Assembly: GCF_000835495.1 (NCBI RefSeq)
Contig: NW_015622541.1
Span: 6,138,001 to 6,202,000 of the forward strand
Source: Cladophialophora immunda
Lineage: Eukaryota; Ascomycota; Eurotiomycetes; Chaetothyriales; Herpotrichiellaceae
Direction: 5' to 3'
Length of the DNA: 64,000 bases
Shown here: one piece after another, positions 1-9,211 of the stretch
Position numbering within the stretch: position 1 is the first letter of the stretch
Layout: every line of letters begins with the position of its first letter
Notes under the pieces: model-generated
What the model was told of the DNA's origin: nothing
The model's input: the letters and a program-made list of their open reading frames with translations, nothing else
The model's database searches: none
Program-made: the position numbers and the translations under genes

Positions 1-477
1 GTATCCAGCAGAATCTGGGGGCAAGTAAATCCGGGGGAGCAAGTCCAAACGGACCAGCATCGACGTTTCTGCTTGATCACAGCGCCATCTCATGATTTGG
101 TGGTCTGAGTCGCTTGGCATCTCCAGAGGCTACTGATTGCCAGCATATACGCCCTAGGACCAACTGAGACACCGTCTTGAGATGTTAATAACAAATCCGC
201 CCTCCATCTATGGATGTATGGGTTATCGGTAGCGGATCGTTGGGTTGGGTTGGGTGGGACAAAATGTTCGCAGCTCAGCACAGGGTTTGGGGAAGAGCGG
301 CCCGGCGGACACTCGCAGCATTTCGGATCAGACCGCATCCCGCACTTCTACTTGGACTTGGCTTTGTTGTCTCCATGTGAGTCAAAGCCAATGTTCCGAG
401 GCTCAAGCAAGGCTGCCACTTCTCCTCTTAGGCCATCTTGATATCTTCGATGAGAGGGCGATAGGAACTCGAGAACC
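1..477. other. intergenic, upstream of SDR gene
   Basis: No gene could be supported here. Open frames are short and lack fungal splice signals or recognisable motifs. The right part presumably holds the promoter and 5' leader of the dehydrogenase that starts at 478. Confidence 0.5.
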
Positions 478-1368
478 ATGAAGCTGGAGGATCAGGTTGT
501 CCTTGTTACGGGTAAGTACAGATCTGCTCTCCAGGACCAATCTCGCTCGTTGGACGGCACGACCAATCGCTCAAATGAACGATCCCTATCCTTTGTGCTA
601 GACACACACTCAGTGGCTAATGTTGCAGGCTCATCCCGCGGACTGGGTCTAGCAATCGCAAGGGCATTTCGCAGCGAAGGCGCAAAGGTCGTCCTCAACT
701 ATTTCAAAACCACCGAGGACCGCATCTCAGTGCTGGCGGCAGATCTCGGTTCTACAGAGGATACCCTGTTCTTCCGCGCTGATGTCACCAATGCCGACGA
801 GGTCCAAGAACTATTCAGGGCTGCGGAACGCCACTTCAACAAGCCAATATCGACAGTCGTAAACAACGCCATGGTGGGCGACTTTGCTTTCAACGGAGAC
901 GCAAGACCCAAAGTCTCCGATCTCACGTGGTCAAACTTCGACTCGCAGCTGCAAGGGTTTCTTCGAGGGGCCTTGAATACCACGCAAGCAGCCCTTCCAG
1001 GATTCGAGAAACTCGGCTTCGGCCGCATCATCAACATTGGGTCGAACTTGTTCCAGAATCCTGTGGTGCCGTACCACGACTACACGGCAGCCAAGGGAGC
1101 ATTGCTGGCTTTCACCAGAACATGCGCGGCCGACCTGGGACCAAAGGGCGTCACCGTCAATATGGTGTCTGGCGGTCTCCTGCAGGTCACCGATGCTAGT
1201 GCTAGCACTCCAAAGGAGGTGTTCGATCACATCAAGGCCGTCACGCCCCTAAGAAAGGTCACAACGCCGGAAGATCTCGCGGGCGCGGTGTTGTTCTTCG
1301 CCAGCCCCTGGTCAGGTGCTGTGACTGGCCAACAAATAGTGGTCGACGGAGGCTTGGTCATGAATTGA
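478..1368 (+). CDS. short-chain dehydrogenase/reductase (SDR), FabG-like
   Basis: Two exons, 478-511 and 629-1368, give 257 residues. The 117-base intron is a multiple of three, so the frame stays open through it; removing it restores the Rossmann motif TGSSRGLG directly after VVLVTG, which makes the splice firm. Seen: the NNA motif after the fourth strand, INIGSN supplying the catalytic Ser region, and YTAAK as the YxxxK catalytic pair, followed by a C-terminal VDGG typical of the family. This is a classical NAD(P)(H)-dependent SDR resembling 3-oxoacyl-ACP reductases; the substrate cannot be read from sequence. The ATG at 478 lies just before the beta-1 strand, as expected. Its 3' end faces the next gene with only 42 bases between the stop codons. 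Confidence 0.9.
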   Translation: MKLEDQVVLVTGKYRSALQDQSRSLDGTTNRSNERSLSFVLDTHSVANVAGSSRGLGLAIARAFRSEGAKVVLNYFKTTEDRISVLAADLGSTEDTLFFRADVTNADEVQELFRAAERHFNKPISTVVNNAMVGDFAFNGDARPKVSDLTWSNFDSQLQGFLRGALNTTQAALPGFEKLGFGRIINIGSNLFQNPVVPYHDYTAAKGALLAFTRTCAADLGPKGVTVNMVSGGLLQVTDASASTPKEVFDHIKAVTPLRKVTTPEDLAGAVLFFASPWSGAVTGQQIVVDGGLVMN

Positions 1369-1410
1369 GCCGACAACATATTCATTTGCTGATAGAGTTC
1401 CGCAGAGAGG

Positions 1411-2484
1411 TCATAACTTGGCTTGTGACTTGGGCGTCTGTATCTCCACAATGGCCTTCCCCCAGACTTTTCTGGCCGCGAGGTCGTCCAGAGCCCCGGG
1501 GACGCTTTCTAGGCCAGAATATGTCCCATAGACGACGGGCTTGATGTTGCCACGTTCGAGCATCTCATTCAAGCCTCTCCATACCTCTTCATTCTCTTTT
1601 GGATTCCGTCTCCCTGTTTCGCCGAATCTCTGCAGATCAAGTCAGCCATTGCCCTGCAGTGGTTGGTGCGCAAGTAGTGGACTCACGTATCCCAATAACT
1701 TGACCCCCTTGAGCAGCACCCTGTTCATGGCCAGCGTCTCCATCTTCCCACCGAGTCCAGCGAACCCGGCAATGACAATATTCCCACCAAACTTCAGACA
1801 TCTGATACTCTTCTCGACCAGACCGACGGTGTCATACACGGAATCGACGCCGACATTCTCCGTGAGCTTGAGCACCTCTTTCTCCCACCCCTCCCGATCG
1901 TATCTGACAACACCCAGGACTCCCAGCCTCCTCACGACCTCGGCCTTCTCCTCGCTGCCCACCGTGCCGATGACCTTTGCGCCGAGCGCATGGGCGATCT
2001 GGACAGCCACAACGCCTAACCCACCAGCCGCGGCGTGGACGAGCACAATCTGGCCGGCCTTGACCTCCGCGACCCTGACCAAGGCTCCATAACTGACCGG
2101 CGCGGTGGCGGCACCCACGCCCGCCGCGTCGCGCAGCGTCCACCCTGTGGGCAATCTCTGCAGCGCCGACGGCGGGACAGCAATCTGCTCCGCGAACCCG
2201 CCGACCGAGGCTCCCCAGACTTGGTCGCCGGCCCGGAACCCGCATGCCGGCGGCGCCGACGCAACGATCCCCGCGAACTCGAGGCCTAGGACGAAGGGCG
2301 GCTTGACCAGGCCGATATGGTTGTTCTGGTGCGCCCCACGGCTGTACAGGAGGTCGACATGGTTCAGCGCGCTGTGGGTGATTGTCACCAGCACTTGATC
2401 TCCTTTCGGTGCTGGGCCAGGTACGTCGAGGGGGCGCAGCTCGGAATAAGTCTTGACGAACTGGTTGATCTGGATGGCTTTCAT
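1411..2484 (-). CDS. zinc-less medium-chain dehydrogenase, quinone oxidoreductase-like
   Basis: Two exons on the minus strand, 2484-1687 and 1629-1411, joined across a 57-base intron, give 338 residues. The N-terminal half has the GroES-like fold (VLVTITHSALNHVDLLYSRG, VLGLEFAGIV). The cofactor half has VHAAAGGLGVVAVQIAHALG, the NADPH-binding AxxGxG-type motif of the MDR superfamily. No zinc-ligand pattern of true alcohol dehydrogenases is visible. The second exon supplies the usual C-terminus (KPVVYGTYSGLESVPGALDD, then ARKVWGKAIV), confirming the intron. The ATG at 2484 (MKAIQINQF) fits family starts; upstream in-frame codons are not ATG. Expected role: NADPH-dependent reduction of quinones or enones; exact substrate unknown. 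It is convergent with the SDR gene. Confidence 0.9.
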
Positions 2485-3878
2485 GGTCGCGCGGTGACGA
2501 GGTAGATGGACCTTGGGTCTACTCTTTGCGTTGAGTGCAAAATTGACGAAGACAGGAGTACCGATGACAGTCTCCGAGCACGTACAGACCCTCACAATCC
2601 AAGCGTCACGGGAATGAGGGCGACTTAAAGTATACTTGTAGAAGTTCCCGCGCCCTGGCCTGGAAGTATTTCCCCGGATGGTGTTTTACCGAGGTCCGAC
2701 AGCGAGGCTGGCCGTTGGCTGTTGATAAAGAACGGCGTCCGCCTCAGCCTCGTCAACTTCACCCTCACCCTCATTCATTTCGCCAAGGCACCTCAGAAAC
2801 GAAGTCGACAATGTTCGAACATATGAACTATAGTCCCGGAATATCCTGTCACATTCAACCGGTTGACAGAGGAGCTCTAAGTCTTGTCCACAGTCTTAAA
2901 TTCATCCCCATCTCCCTAACTCGCAGCCAGAAGTGAACACCCCCAAGGAAATCATTGAAACGTAGGAGCTCTACTCTGTATCTCCCTAATTCGGCTGAAA
3001 TGATGACTTCGGGTTGGCCTCACTATGGTTCTCTGAAAATGCGCAGGAGCTCTGAATATGTACCCAAGCTATAGGTGGGAGCAAGCACTCATCAAACCAA
3101 GAGAATGCAATCAAAAAAAATTCCTTCGCGGGGTTTTCTCACAAGCCTGAGTTTTTTGCTTCGCTTCATTATTGTGAGATAGGGAAGAGAATATGTGAGA
3201 GAGGGGGGGGGGAGGCTAGGGTTCGAATCCCAAGAGTGATCAAAAATTAAGAACAAAAAAAGAATTTTTTTGGTCCCTGTTGGGTTGTTGACTGACACGT
3301 GAAGGAGGTTTGATGACGAGGGTGCCTCCTCCAAGGGAAATGGCCTACCTAACCAGGTAGGCTAGAATGAAGTTTCGGCTGTGGGGAATTTGGCTGGGCT
3401 TCGACGAGTTTGACATGTTGGATACACACATGCTGCAATACCTTTCGTTTGACTGACTACCGTGGTGACCCTTGGGGATGTAGTCTGACAAGCGGAAATC
3501 CCTCCTGCATTCGGTCACCTTGCGGAGCACTCTTTCACTCAGTTGCAAGAACAGAGAAGTAGCCCTTGCGAAACATATACAAGGCCTCTCGCAACGGCCT
3601 GGGCCAAAACAATATCAGCACGCGGAGGAGGTCAGAGGACGACAATCCTTGCTATGTCCGTCGAGTTGCGACAGGCTTGAGATCAAGGAGAAATAGCATT
3701 CGTGGTGGAAATCAAGCGTGGTGTGTTCCTTGCGATGTCATCCCGTTTTCCCGCCGATGTCTATGCTTGTAATTGTTGTATGTACAATCGCCTTATCCGC
3801 AGCAGCTCTTCGTTGCCCATCCCGCAGTCGGATTTTCTTACACCCTGCACCCAGCATATCAAACTCCTTGATCGTAGC
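2485..3878. other. long intergenic stretch, low-complexity and possible relic DNA
   Basis: No coding gene supported. Around 3105-3300 the DNA has A-, T- and G-runs, a G9 tract, and the string GGTTCGAATCC that looks like an RNA polymerase III B-box. No complete tRNA can be folded around it, so a decayed tRNA-derived short interspersed element is possible but unproven. Confidence 0.35.
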
Positions 3879-4225
3879 TTAGTGCGCGGCGGGCGCATCA
3901 GGCTTTGCATTGGGATTTCGAGGATCGTTCTTGTATTCATCCGCTATTCATCCAAAGTACGTTAGTCCGCTGCGTAGGAATCGCGTGCCTTTGATGGAAC
4001 AAAATCCGGCGAGGGAGTCTAGCAGAAAGAAGACGAATCTTACAGTTCATCATGGCGTTTGCACCGGCATTGATGGCGTACAGGACGATAAGACCAGCTG
4101 CGTAGAAAGGCACCATCGGCTCGGCTGAGAGTGACAGAGGTTAGTGTCCCCAGACCTGAGAAAAGGCGTCTGTAGCTCGACGTACCAACTTTGCCGGGGA
4201 ACTTCTTGGGGATAAAACCAGGCAT
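3879..4225 (-). CDS. atp18: ATP synthase subunit j (Atp18), 61 residues
   Basis: Three small exons on the minus strand, 4225-4186, 4124-4044 and 3943-3879, with introns of 61 and 100 bases, sum to 186 bases. The start reads MPGFIPKKFPGKVAEPM, the middle is one hydrophobic helix (VPFYAAGLIVLYAINAGA), and the end reads DEYKNDPRNPN, the hallmark of fungal F1Fo-ATP synthase subunit j. In the family this subunit is a single-pass inner-membrane protein of the Fo peripheral/dimer region. Splice phases match throughout. The gene is too short for simple open-frame scans. It is divergent from SPC19, with 258 bases between the two start codons. Confidence 0.9.
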
Positions 4226-4483
4226 TTTGACGGGATGGCGTTTATGAGAAACTGGCGAGCTTGCGTGAAGGAAGTTGGGTCGTCAATGAGCTTCCGGAGA
4301 AACTTGGGGGTTCTCGAGCTTGAATAGGACTAAGCCTTGTTAGTAGATATTCTTGGCACATTTGGTAAGTTTGCTGTTGCTCTGCGACGGGACTTGCAAC
4401 GCGCCCGTGTCGCGGCGGGGTTGTTTATCCAGGCCAGTGCGAGAAAGACCTGATTGAATGTGAACCAGCAGTGTTTACTGAAT
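4226..4483. promoter_or_regulatory. shared bidirectional promoter, atp18 / spc19
   Basis: The two start codons lie head to head and 258 bases apart, so both core promoters and 5' leaders must share this interval. I did not identify specific factor-binding sites. The arrangement itself is directly visible; co-regulation is inference. Confidence 0.55.
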
Positions 4484-5014
4484 ATGGCCACGCTGGGTCC
4501 GGCTGTCTCCTCCCTCCGCTCCTCCATCTCCCTTCTCGAATCCAGTATCTCGATCCTCGACGAAGGCGTCTCAGACTTCCCTCGCCTGTGCAAAGTGCTA
4601 CAGACCCAACAACACTTCGAACTCCTTCCTGAACCCACCCTCCGTGAAGCTCAGCAGTCTTTGGTCGATGAGATTGTCCCAGCTATCAACCAACTATTGT
4701 CCACAGCGGAGAACTACATCAACCAATTGGGAAGAAGAGAAGAGAGTCTCAAAGCGCGATCGGAATTGCTCGAGGGGAGGCTGAACAGCAGTAGAAGGAG
4801 GACGTCGAGTTTCGGCGGTAGCAATGGTGCTCGGTCTTTCCGCAATACGCAATCAGGTCAGCCTGCGGCGCCCTTGACCGATGCCAGGACGTTGGAGATG
4901 AAGCGTCTACAGCAGAAGAAAGAGAGACTACAATATGCCATTGAGCGATTGGAGCTGCAGAGTAAACAAAGAGAAAGAGAATTGAGAAAGAGCATGGCTA
5001 TTGTGAATGAGTGA
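4484..5014 (+). CDS. spc19: DASH/Dam1 complex subunit Spc19
   Basis: Single exon, 176 residues, starting at the ATG at 4484; the frame is open further upstream but has no earlier ATG that looks better. The N-terminus (SSLRSSISLLESSISILDEG, then VSDFPRLCKVLQTQQHFELL) is the conserved Spc19 block. The C-terminal third is a charged coiled coil (RLQQKKERLQYAIERLELQ). In yeasts the DASH complex forms rings around microtubules and couples kinetochores to them during mitosis. Length is close to the usual size for this family. Divergent from atp18. Confidence 0.92.
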   Translation: MATLGPAVSSLRSSISLLESSISILDEGVSDFPRLCKVLQTQQHFELLPEPTLREAQQSLVDEIVPAINQLLSTAENYINQLGRREESLKARSELLEGRLNSSRRRTSSFGGSNGARSFRNTQSGQPAAPLTDARTLEMKRLQQKKERLQYAIERLELQSKQRERELRKSMAIVNE

Positions 5015-5822
5015 TCTGAACGCCACAGGGGTAGAAAGAAGGAAACAGATTCATATCCTTCAACGAACCAACTCGACAGAAACTTTGGCTGGAGGCCCAA
5101 CGCCCAAAGCTGGGAAACAGATCCCACACTACAATGCCGGCAACTCTGCCAAACTCCATGAAGGATCACTCAAGATTACATACCGAATAGCCATCACACG
5201 GGACGCCCACGGCGCTTGGAGCGGAGGCGGCACTGAAGACATCGTGCATGATAGTGGCGAAAGCTTTTCGAGCACTCATGTGGGTAATGTGAGATTGCGA
5301 GAAGGGATCACAAGAAATTCTGTCTTATTGCAAGAATCTTTTATTATTATAACATGCGGGAAGCCATGTTGACTTGTGTCTGCTCATGCGATTCTCGTAC
5401 ACTGTGAGATCGGGTTTCGAGACACCGCGCAGCAGATAGAGGGTCGCAGACTGCAGGGAAAGCGTTCTAGTTATTGGCGGGAAGAATTGCTCGTGGCAGA
5501 AAAAGTCAGCAAGCTGGAAGGAAAGCAGCAATGCGGAAGGGGTATCTCATCGCGCAAGAAAAGAAATATCCGGCAACCTCGTGTCGGAAGGGATGGGATC
5601 ATGGAAAGTCCAACTAACACCCAGCGATGCGTTTCAGCGTCATCGCTGGCCCAAACCTGGGGTTCCCTCGGGCCCAACGAAGAGTTCGAGCAGATCGGCA
5701 AGGGGCTAAGCGATTGACGCTTTGTCTCCTCAATCCAAAACATGTAGAAGGACACTGACCGCCGGGTCAGAGCATGTCTTCTGAACTGGCGGAGACTTCG
5801 GAATATATGGTTGAGATTCCTC
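5015..5822. other. intergenic, convergent 3' regions
   Basis: Lies between the stop codons of spc19 and the minus-strand CCCH gene. No frame here has conserved motifs or sensible splice sites, so I call no gene. It should contain both transcription terminators. Confidence 0.45.
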
Positions 5823-7408
5823 CTAGACGGGCACCGACACCCTCTTCCGCTCTTTGGTTGCAGTGTTGTACTCGTAAATTTGGCTGACATCGATGTTGTG
5901 CATCTCCGGAAGAAACTTGCACGCAGGAATGTTGCACGATCCATTGCGCGGACACATATGGCCAAGCGGACATTGAGGATCCTGACAAAACGCATTTCTG
6001 CAGTTGGATGTTCGAGCTTTGTATCGAAAGGTATCGAGCTGTACTGGATTAAGTTGCTTTGAATGATCCCACTCGCAGTTGGCGCCGTAAGGGCAGTAAC
6101 CTTTCAGGTAGAAATGGTTGCAGAGACGTGAATTGTGGTCGTAGAGGTACTGGAGATATTGTTTGTCGATCTTGAGGGGTACATCCAGTCGCTGCCCATA
6201 TTGGTTCTGGTAGATGATCGGCGACGGAACAACTGGTGGTGCTGCGGGCGGTTGCGCGTTGGGAGCGGGCTGAGCTTTTGGAGGCGTAATAACCGCAGCT
6301 ATTGGCCGTGGCGACGGCCGATCTCGCACCACTGACAATGAATCAGGTGCGGGTCTCTTGACACCCGCAGTGAGAGTGATCGCACCGTTCGGGATTATCT
6401 GGATCTTGGTTGATCGAAAGATAGCCTTGAAGGACGCTCGCTGGAACCCTTGGGCAACTTTCTTAAGATCATAGGGGAAGGGTGGGCCTTCAAGTAGTGT
6501 TATGCGATCGTTGAGCGCGTTTGGAAGTGCATAGGGGCCGAGAAAGCCAGCGTAGCTGCTATCTGCTGAGCCACCAAAGATAATGTGTTGACAATGATGG
6601 TTGCGATAGAAGAGCTCGAGGTTTGCTTGGGGAAGTCAAATCAATCTACAGCAGCATTAGCCCCGGGTTTGACGCACCTTTCATTTTGGAGTCAGCAGCC
6701 TCTTTGTGGCTTCCCGCATCGACATAGTCCGAGAGAGGGTGACTTCTGTTGAATCCAACCATGAATTGGTCGAAGACCGTTTCGTCGGCGAGGATTTTAG
6801 CTGCTTTATAAGTCCGGCTCAGACCATGCGTGTTGGCGTAGACGCGAACGACGACCCGGTCATCAGCACGGTATTTGGTGTTTGTCTTGTAATATTCCAG
6901 TATTGCAGCTCGAAGGTGCTTGCCTGCTTCTTCTCCACCTTCCATGCCTCTAGACACAAACTCATCAAGGAACTGGACATGTCAGTTCCAACAGCTGGTC
7001 CAGCCATCATATAAGTGTGAGTGCAGCCTTCACTCAATCTTACCGGCATACTGTCACCGTCAATCAAAACGAGAACAAATCTGTCGCACTCCTGAGAAAA
7101 TGTCAGCTCTGCCAAAGAGAAGGATAACGGCTGCTCTTTGCCACCATAGATGTCTTTATGAGGACTTTCTCTGATTCTGCTTGAACCATCCTCTCATAAT
7201 ATGTACGAGCAGTATCTCGCGCCATGTCGAGCTCATTTCTGGCGGCATCGCGTTGCTGTTTCATTTGTTCGATGTCTGCCATCATCTCCTATCACGAGTT
7301 AGTGGCGGCCCAAATCAATATCCTTTGGTGACATACCTCAAGAAGGGCGTTTTTGGCAGCATCGCCTCGCAGGACTTCTTCGACACGCGCCTTCAAGGAA
7401 TCCATCAT
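5823..7408 (-). CDS. CCCH zinc-finger protein with NYN/PIN-like (DUF7923-type) domain
   Basis: Five exons on the minus strand: 7408-7337, 7288-7145, 7091-7044, 6972-6678 and 6625-5823, 453 residues. The second donor is uncertain: 7145 (GTGGCA) or 7166 (GTCCTC) both keep frame. The acceptor at 7091 is preceded by a clear CTGAC branch site. Residues 1-70 are a charged coiled coil. Residues 75-280 hold VLVLIDGD, DAGSHKEAADSK and CQHIIFGGSADSSYAGFL, the order of acidic motifs expected for a NYN/PIN-type nuclease fold (inference). After a Pro-rich linker comes a canonical C-x8-C-x5-C-x3-H finger (CNHFYLKGYCPYGANCEWDH, about residue 353) and further Cys/His pairs. In fungi such proteins are often labelled CCCH DNA-binding; RNA binding or decay is equally plausible. 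Confidence 0.8.
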
Positions 7409-7849
7409 GTGAAAGCAAGCAGAGCAGAACGAAGAGCTGCAAAATGTTGGTGTCAGTGATTCTCGAGGAAGAATGTTCCCTCGTCGTGAGTTGTGAGTCG
7501 TGATGGCTGCCTCAAGACAAAGCCAAATGTGCCAAGCAATGTGTAACCCTTGGCAAGTTTGCCAGTTTGCTCTTCAGCGGACCGCCAAAAAAAGGGAGGA
7601 CCTTACACCACCACGCTATTGATTTATGCGACTACAACCTCTTAGAGCTGCGCAGAATCTGTGTCTCAACGTGATGCAGACACTAGTTCCATCGATGCTA
7701 GATCAGAAAGGCACCTCCTACTCCTACAGGAGACTCACGGCGACAAATAACCATGCAAATGCAGTCGCTGTAGAAGTCAGACGAGGCCAAAACAAGCCCG
7801 AGACCTGGCGTAATAGCACTCGACAGAGAGCAGACAGCATTTTCAGCAA
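7409..7849. other. intergenic, promoter of CCCH gene
   Basis: About 440 bases between two minus-strand genes. It must carry the terminator of the peptidase gene's right-hand neighbour region and the promoter of the CCCH gene. No coding sequence supported. Confidence 0.4.
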
Positions 7850-9211
7850 CTATATCTTCTCTACCCCACACCATTCTGCGATGAATAGTGCCATGGCGAC
7901 CGTCACTCTCTTCACACTCTCGATGCTTACCCATTCATCAAAGCCATGAATATCCCCACTGATAGGGCCATAAACCAATGCAGGGATTTTGTCATACAGG
8001 CTGTGAACACGGGCGTCAAGGTATGCGGTCGATGTCTGGTACGTCAATTCCTGCCCCGTCGCTTCCTTGTGAGCCTGGCGCAGCAGATTCTCTGCCTCGC
8101 TCCCGGGCTCAAGGACATAACCTTCTGAGTAGAACCCGTTCCATATCACTCTGGGCGGGTATTCACTGAGATATGGGTCATTCCGAGAGTAATCTGCCAC
8201 CTTCTTCTCAATCTCCTCAGCAGCGGCTTTGGCCTTGACACCAGGTACGATTGCTATTCGACAATCTATGCGGCACCAGGCAGGGACGGAGCTTGCCCAG
8301 TCTCCAGCGTTCACAATTGCGACGTTCAGGTCTGTTCATTGTTAGCCGCCTCTGGCACCAACCATCCAAAGTGTCACGCGGGGCCACATGGAGAACTCAC
8401 TCAGAGGGTGCTTCTCGTTTTCGAAGTATTGTGCGCTAACGTGGCGGTCGTTCCACTCAGCCTCCAATTCTCTCAACGCTCCCACTACTTTCCAAGATGC
8501 GTCGATGGCATTGACTCCGGTTCCCATAGCCCTGACATGGACGGGCCTGCCGCGAACCTCAATCTGAAACCATAAGACACCCACATTTGCCCGAACAAGC
8601 TGTTCCTGCACTGGCTCCGGGATGAGGACAGCGTCTGCCTTGTACCCCTTTAGATGTGTCATCAGCGTGCCATTGCCCGTTGACTCCTCCTCCACCACAG
8701 ACTGCAAGATGACCTCCGATGCTGGCTGGAGTCCAATACGCTTCAGCGCATCAAGAGCCCAAATATTCGCAGCGTGGCCGCTTCTCATGTCGCCGGACCC
8801 TCTCCCGTAAAGCTTGTCCCCCTCGATACGGGCACTGTACGGCTCGTCTTTCCACATATCAACCGGGCCCAAAGGAACGACGTCAATATGTCCGTTCAAG
8901 ATGAGGCTCTTTCCCTCAGCGTGCTGCGCTTTTGGCTTGTGCGTGCCGACAACTATTGGGGCATGCGAATGCGTGGCGCTGAACCTGCCGGCGCCGATGT
9001 GTTGTGAGAGCACTTGCTCGTCCATGTCAAATTTGACTGGGTCATAGCCCCTTTCCGCGAACTGCTCAAAGACGAAGTTCTGGACCTCGGTCTCCTCCCC
9101 ACGTTGGCCTCCAAAGCGAATCAATTTCTGCGTGTAGGCCAGTTGTTGGTCGAAGCCGTCGGAGACGGACTTCTTGATGGCGGCAACGAGGTCGGCTGAG
9201 AGAGCTGGCAT
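7850..9211 (-). CDS. M20-family metallopeptidase (ArgE/DapE/ACY1-like)
   Basis: Two exons on the minus strand, 9211-8401 and 8331-7850, with a 69-base intron, give 430 residues. Splicing restores EKHPLNLNVAIVNAGDWASS. Motifs in order: LNGHIDVVP (HxD zinc ligand plus Asp), GRGSGDMRSG (bridging Asp), VVEEESTGNG (Glu pair, catalytic base and ligand), a dimerisation domain with RGRPVHVRAMGTGVNAI, and GDIHGFDEWVSIES with the last His ligand. These match the co-catalytic zinc hydrolases that deacylate amino acids or cleave small peptides. The ATG at 9211 (MPALSADLVAAIKKSV) fits family starts; no signal peptide is seen, so a cytosolic location is likely. The substrate (acetylornithine, N-acyl amino acid or dipeptide) is not determined. 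Confidence 0.92.

Noticed and set aside
3218..3231. GGTTCGAATCC string resembling a tRNA T-arm / B-box
   Set aside because: No matching acceptor stem, D-arm or anticodon arm could be built upstream, and the flanks are low-complexity. At most a relic.
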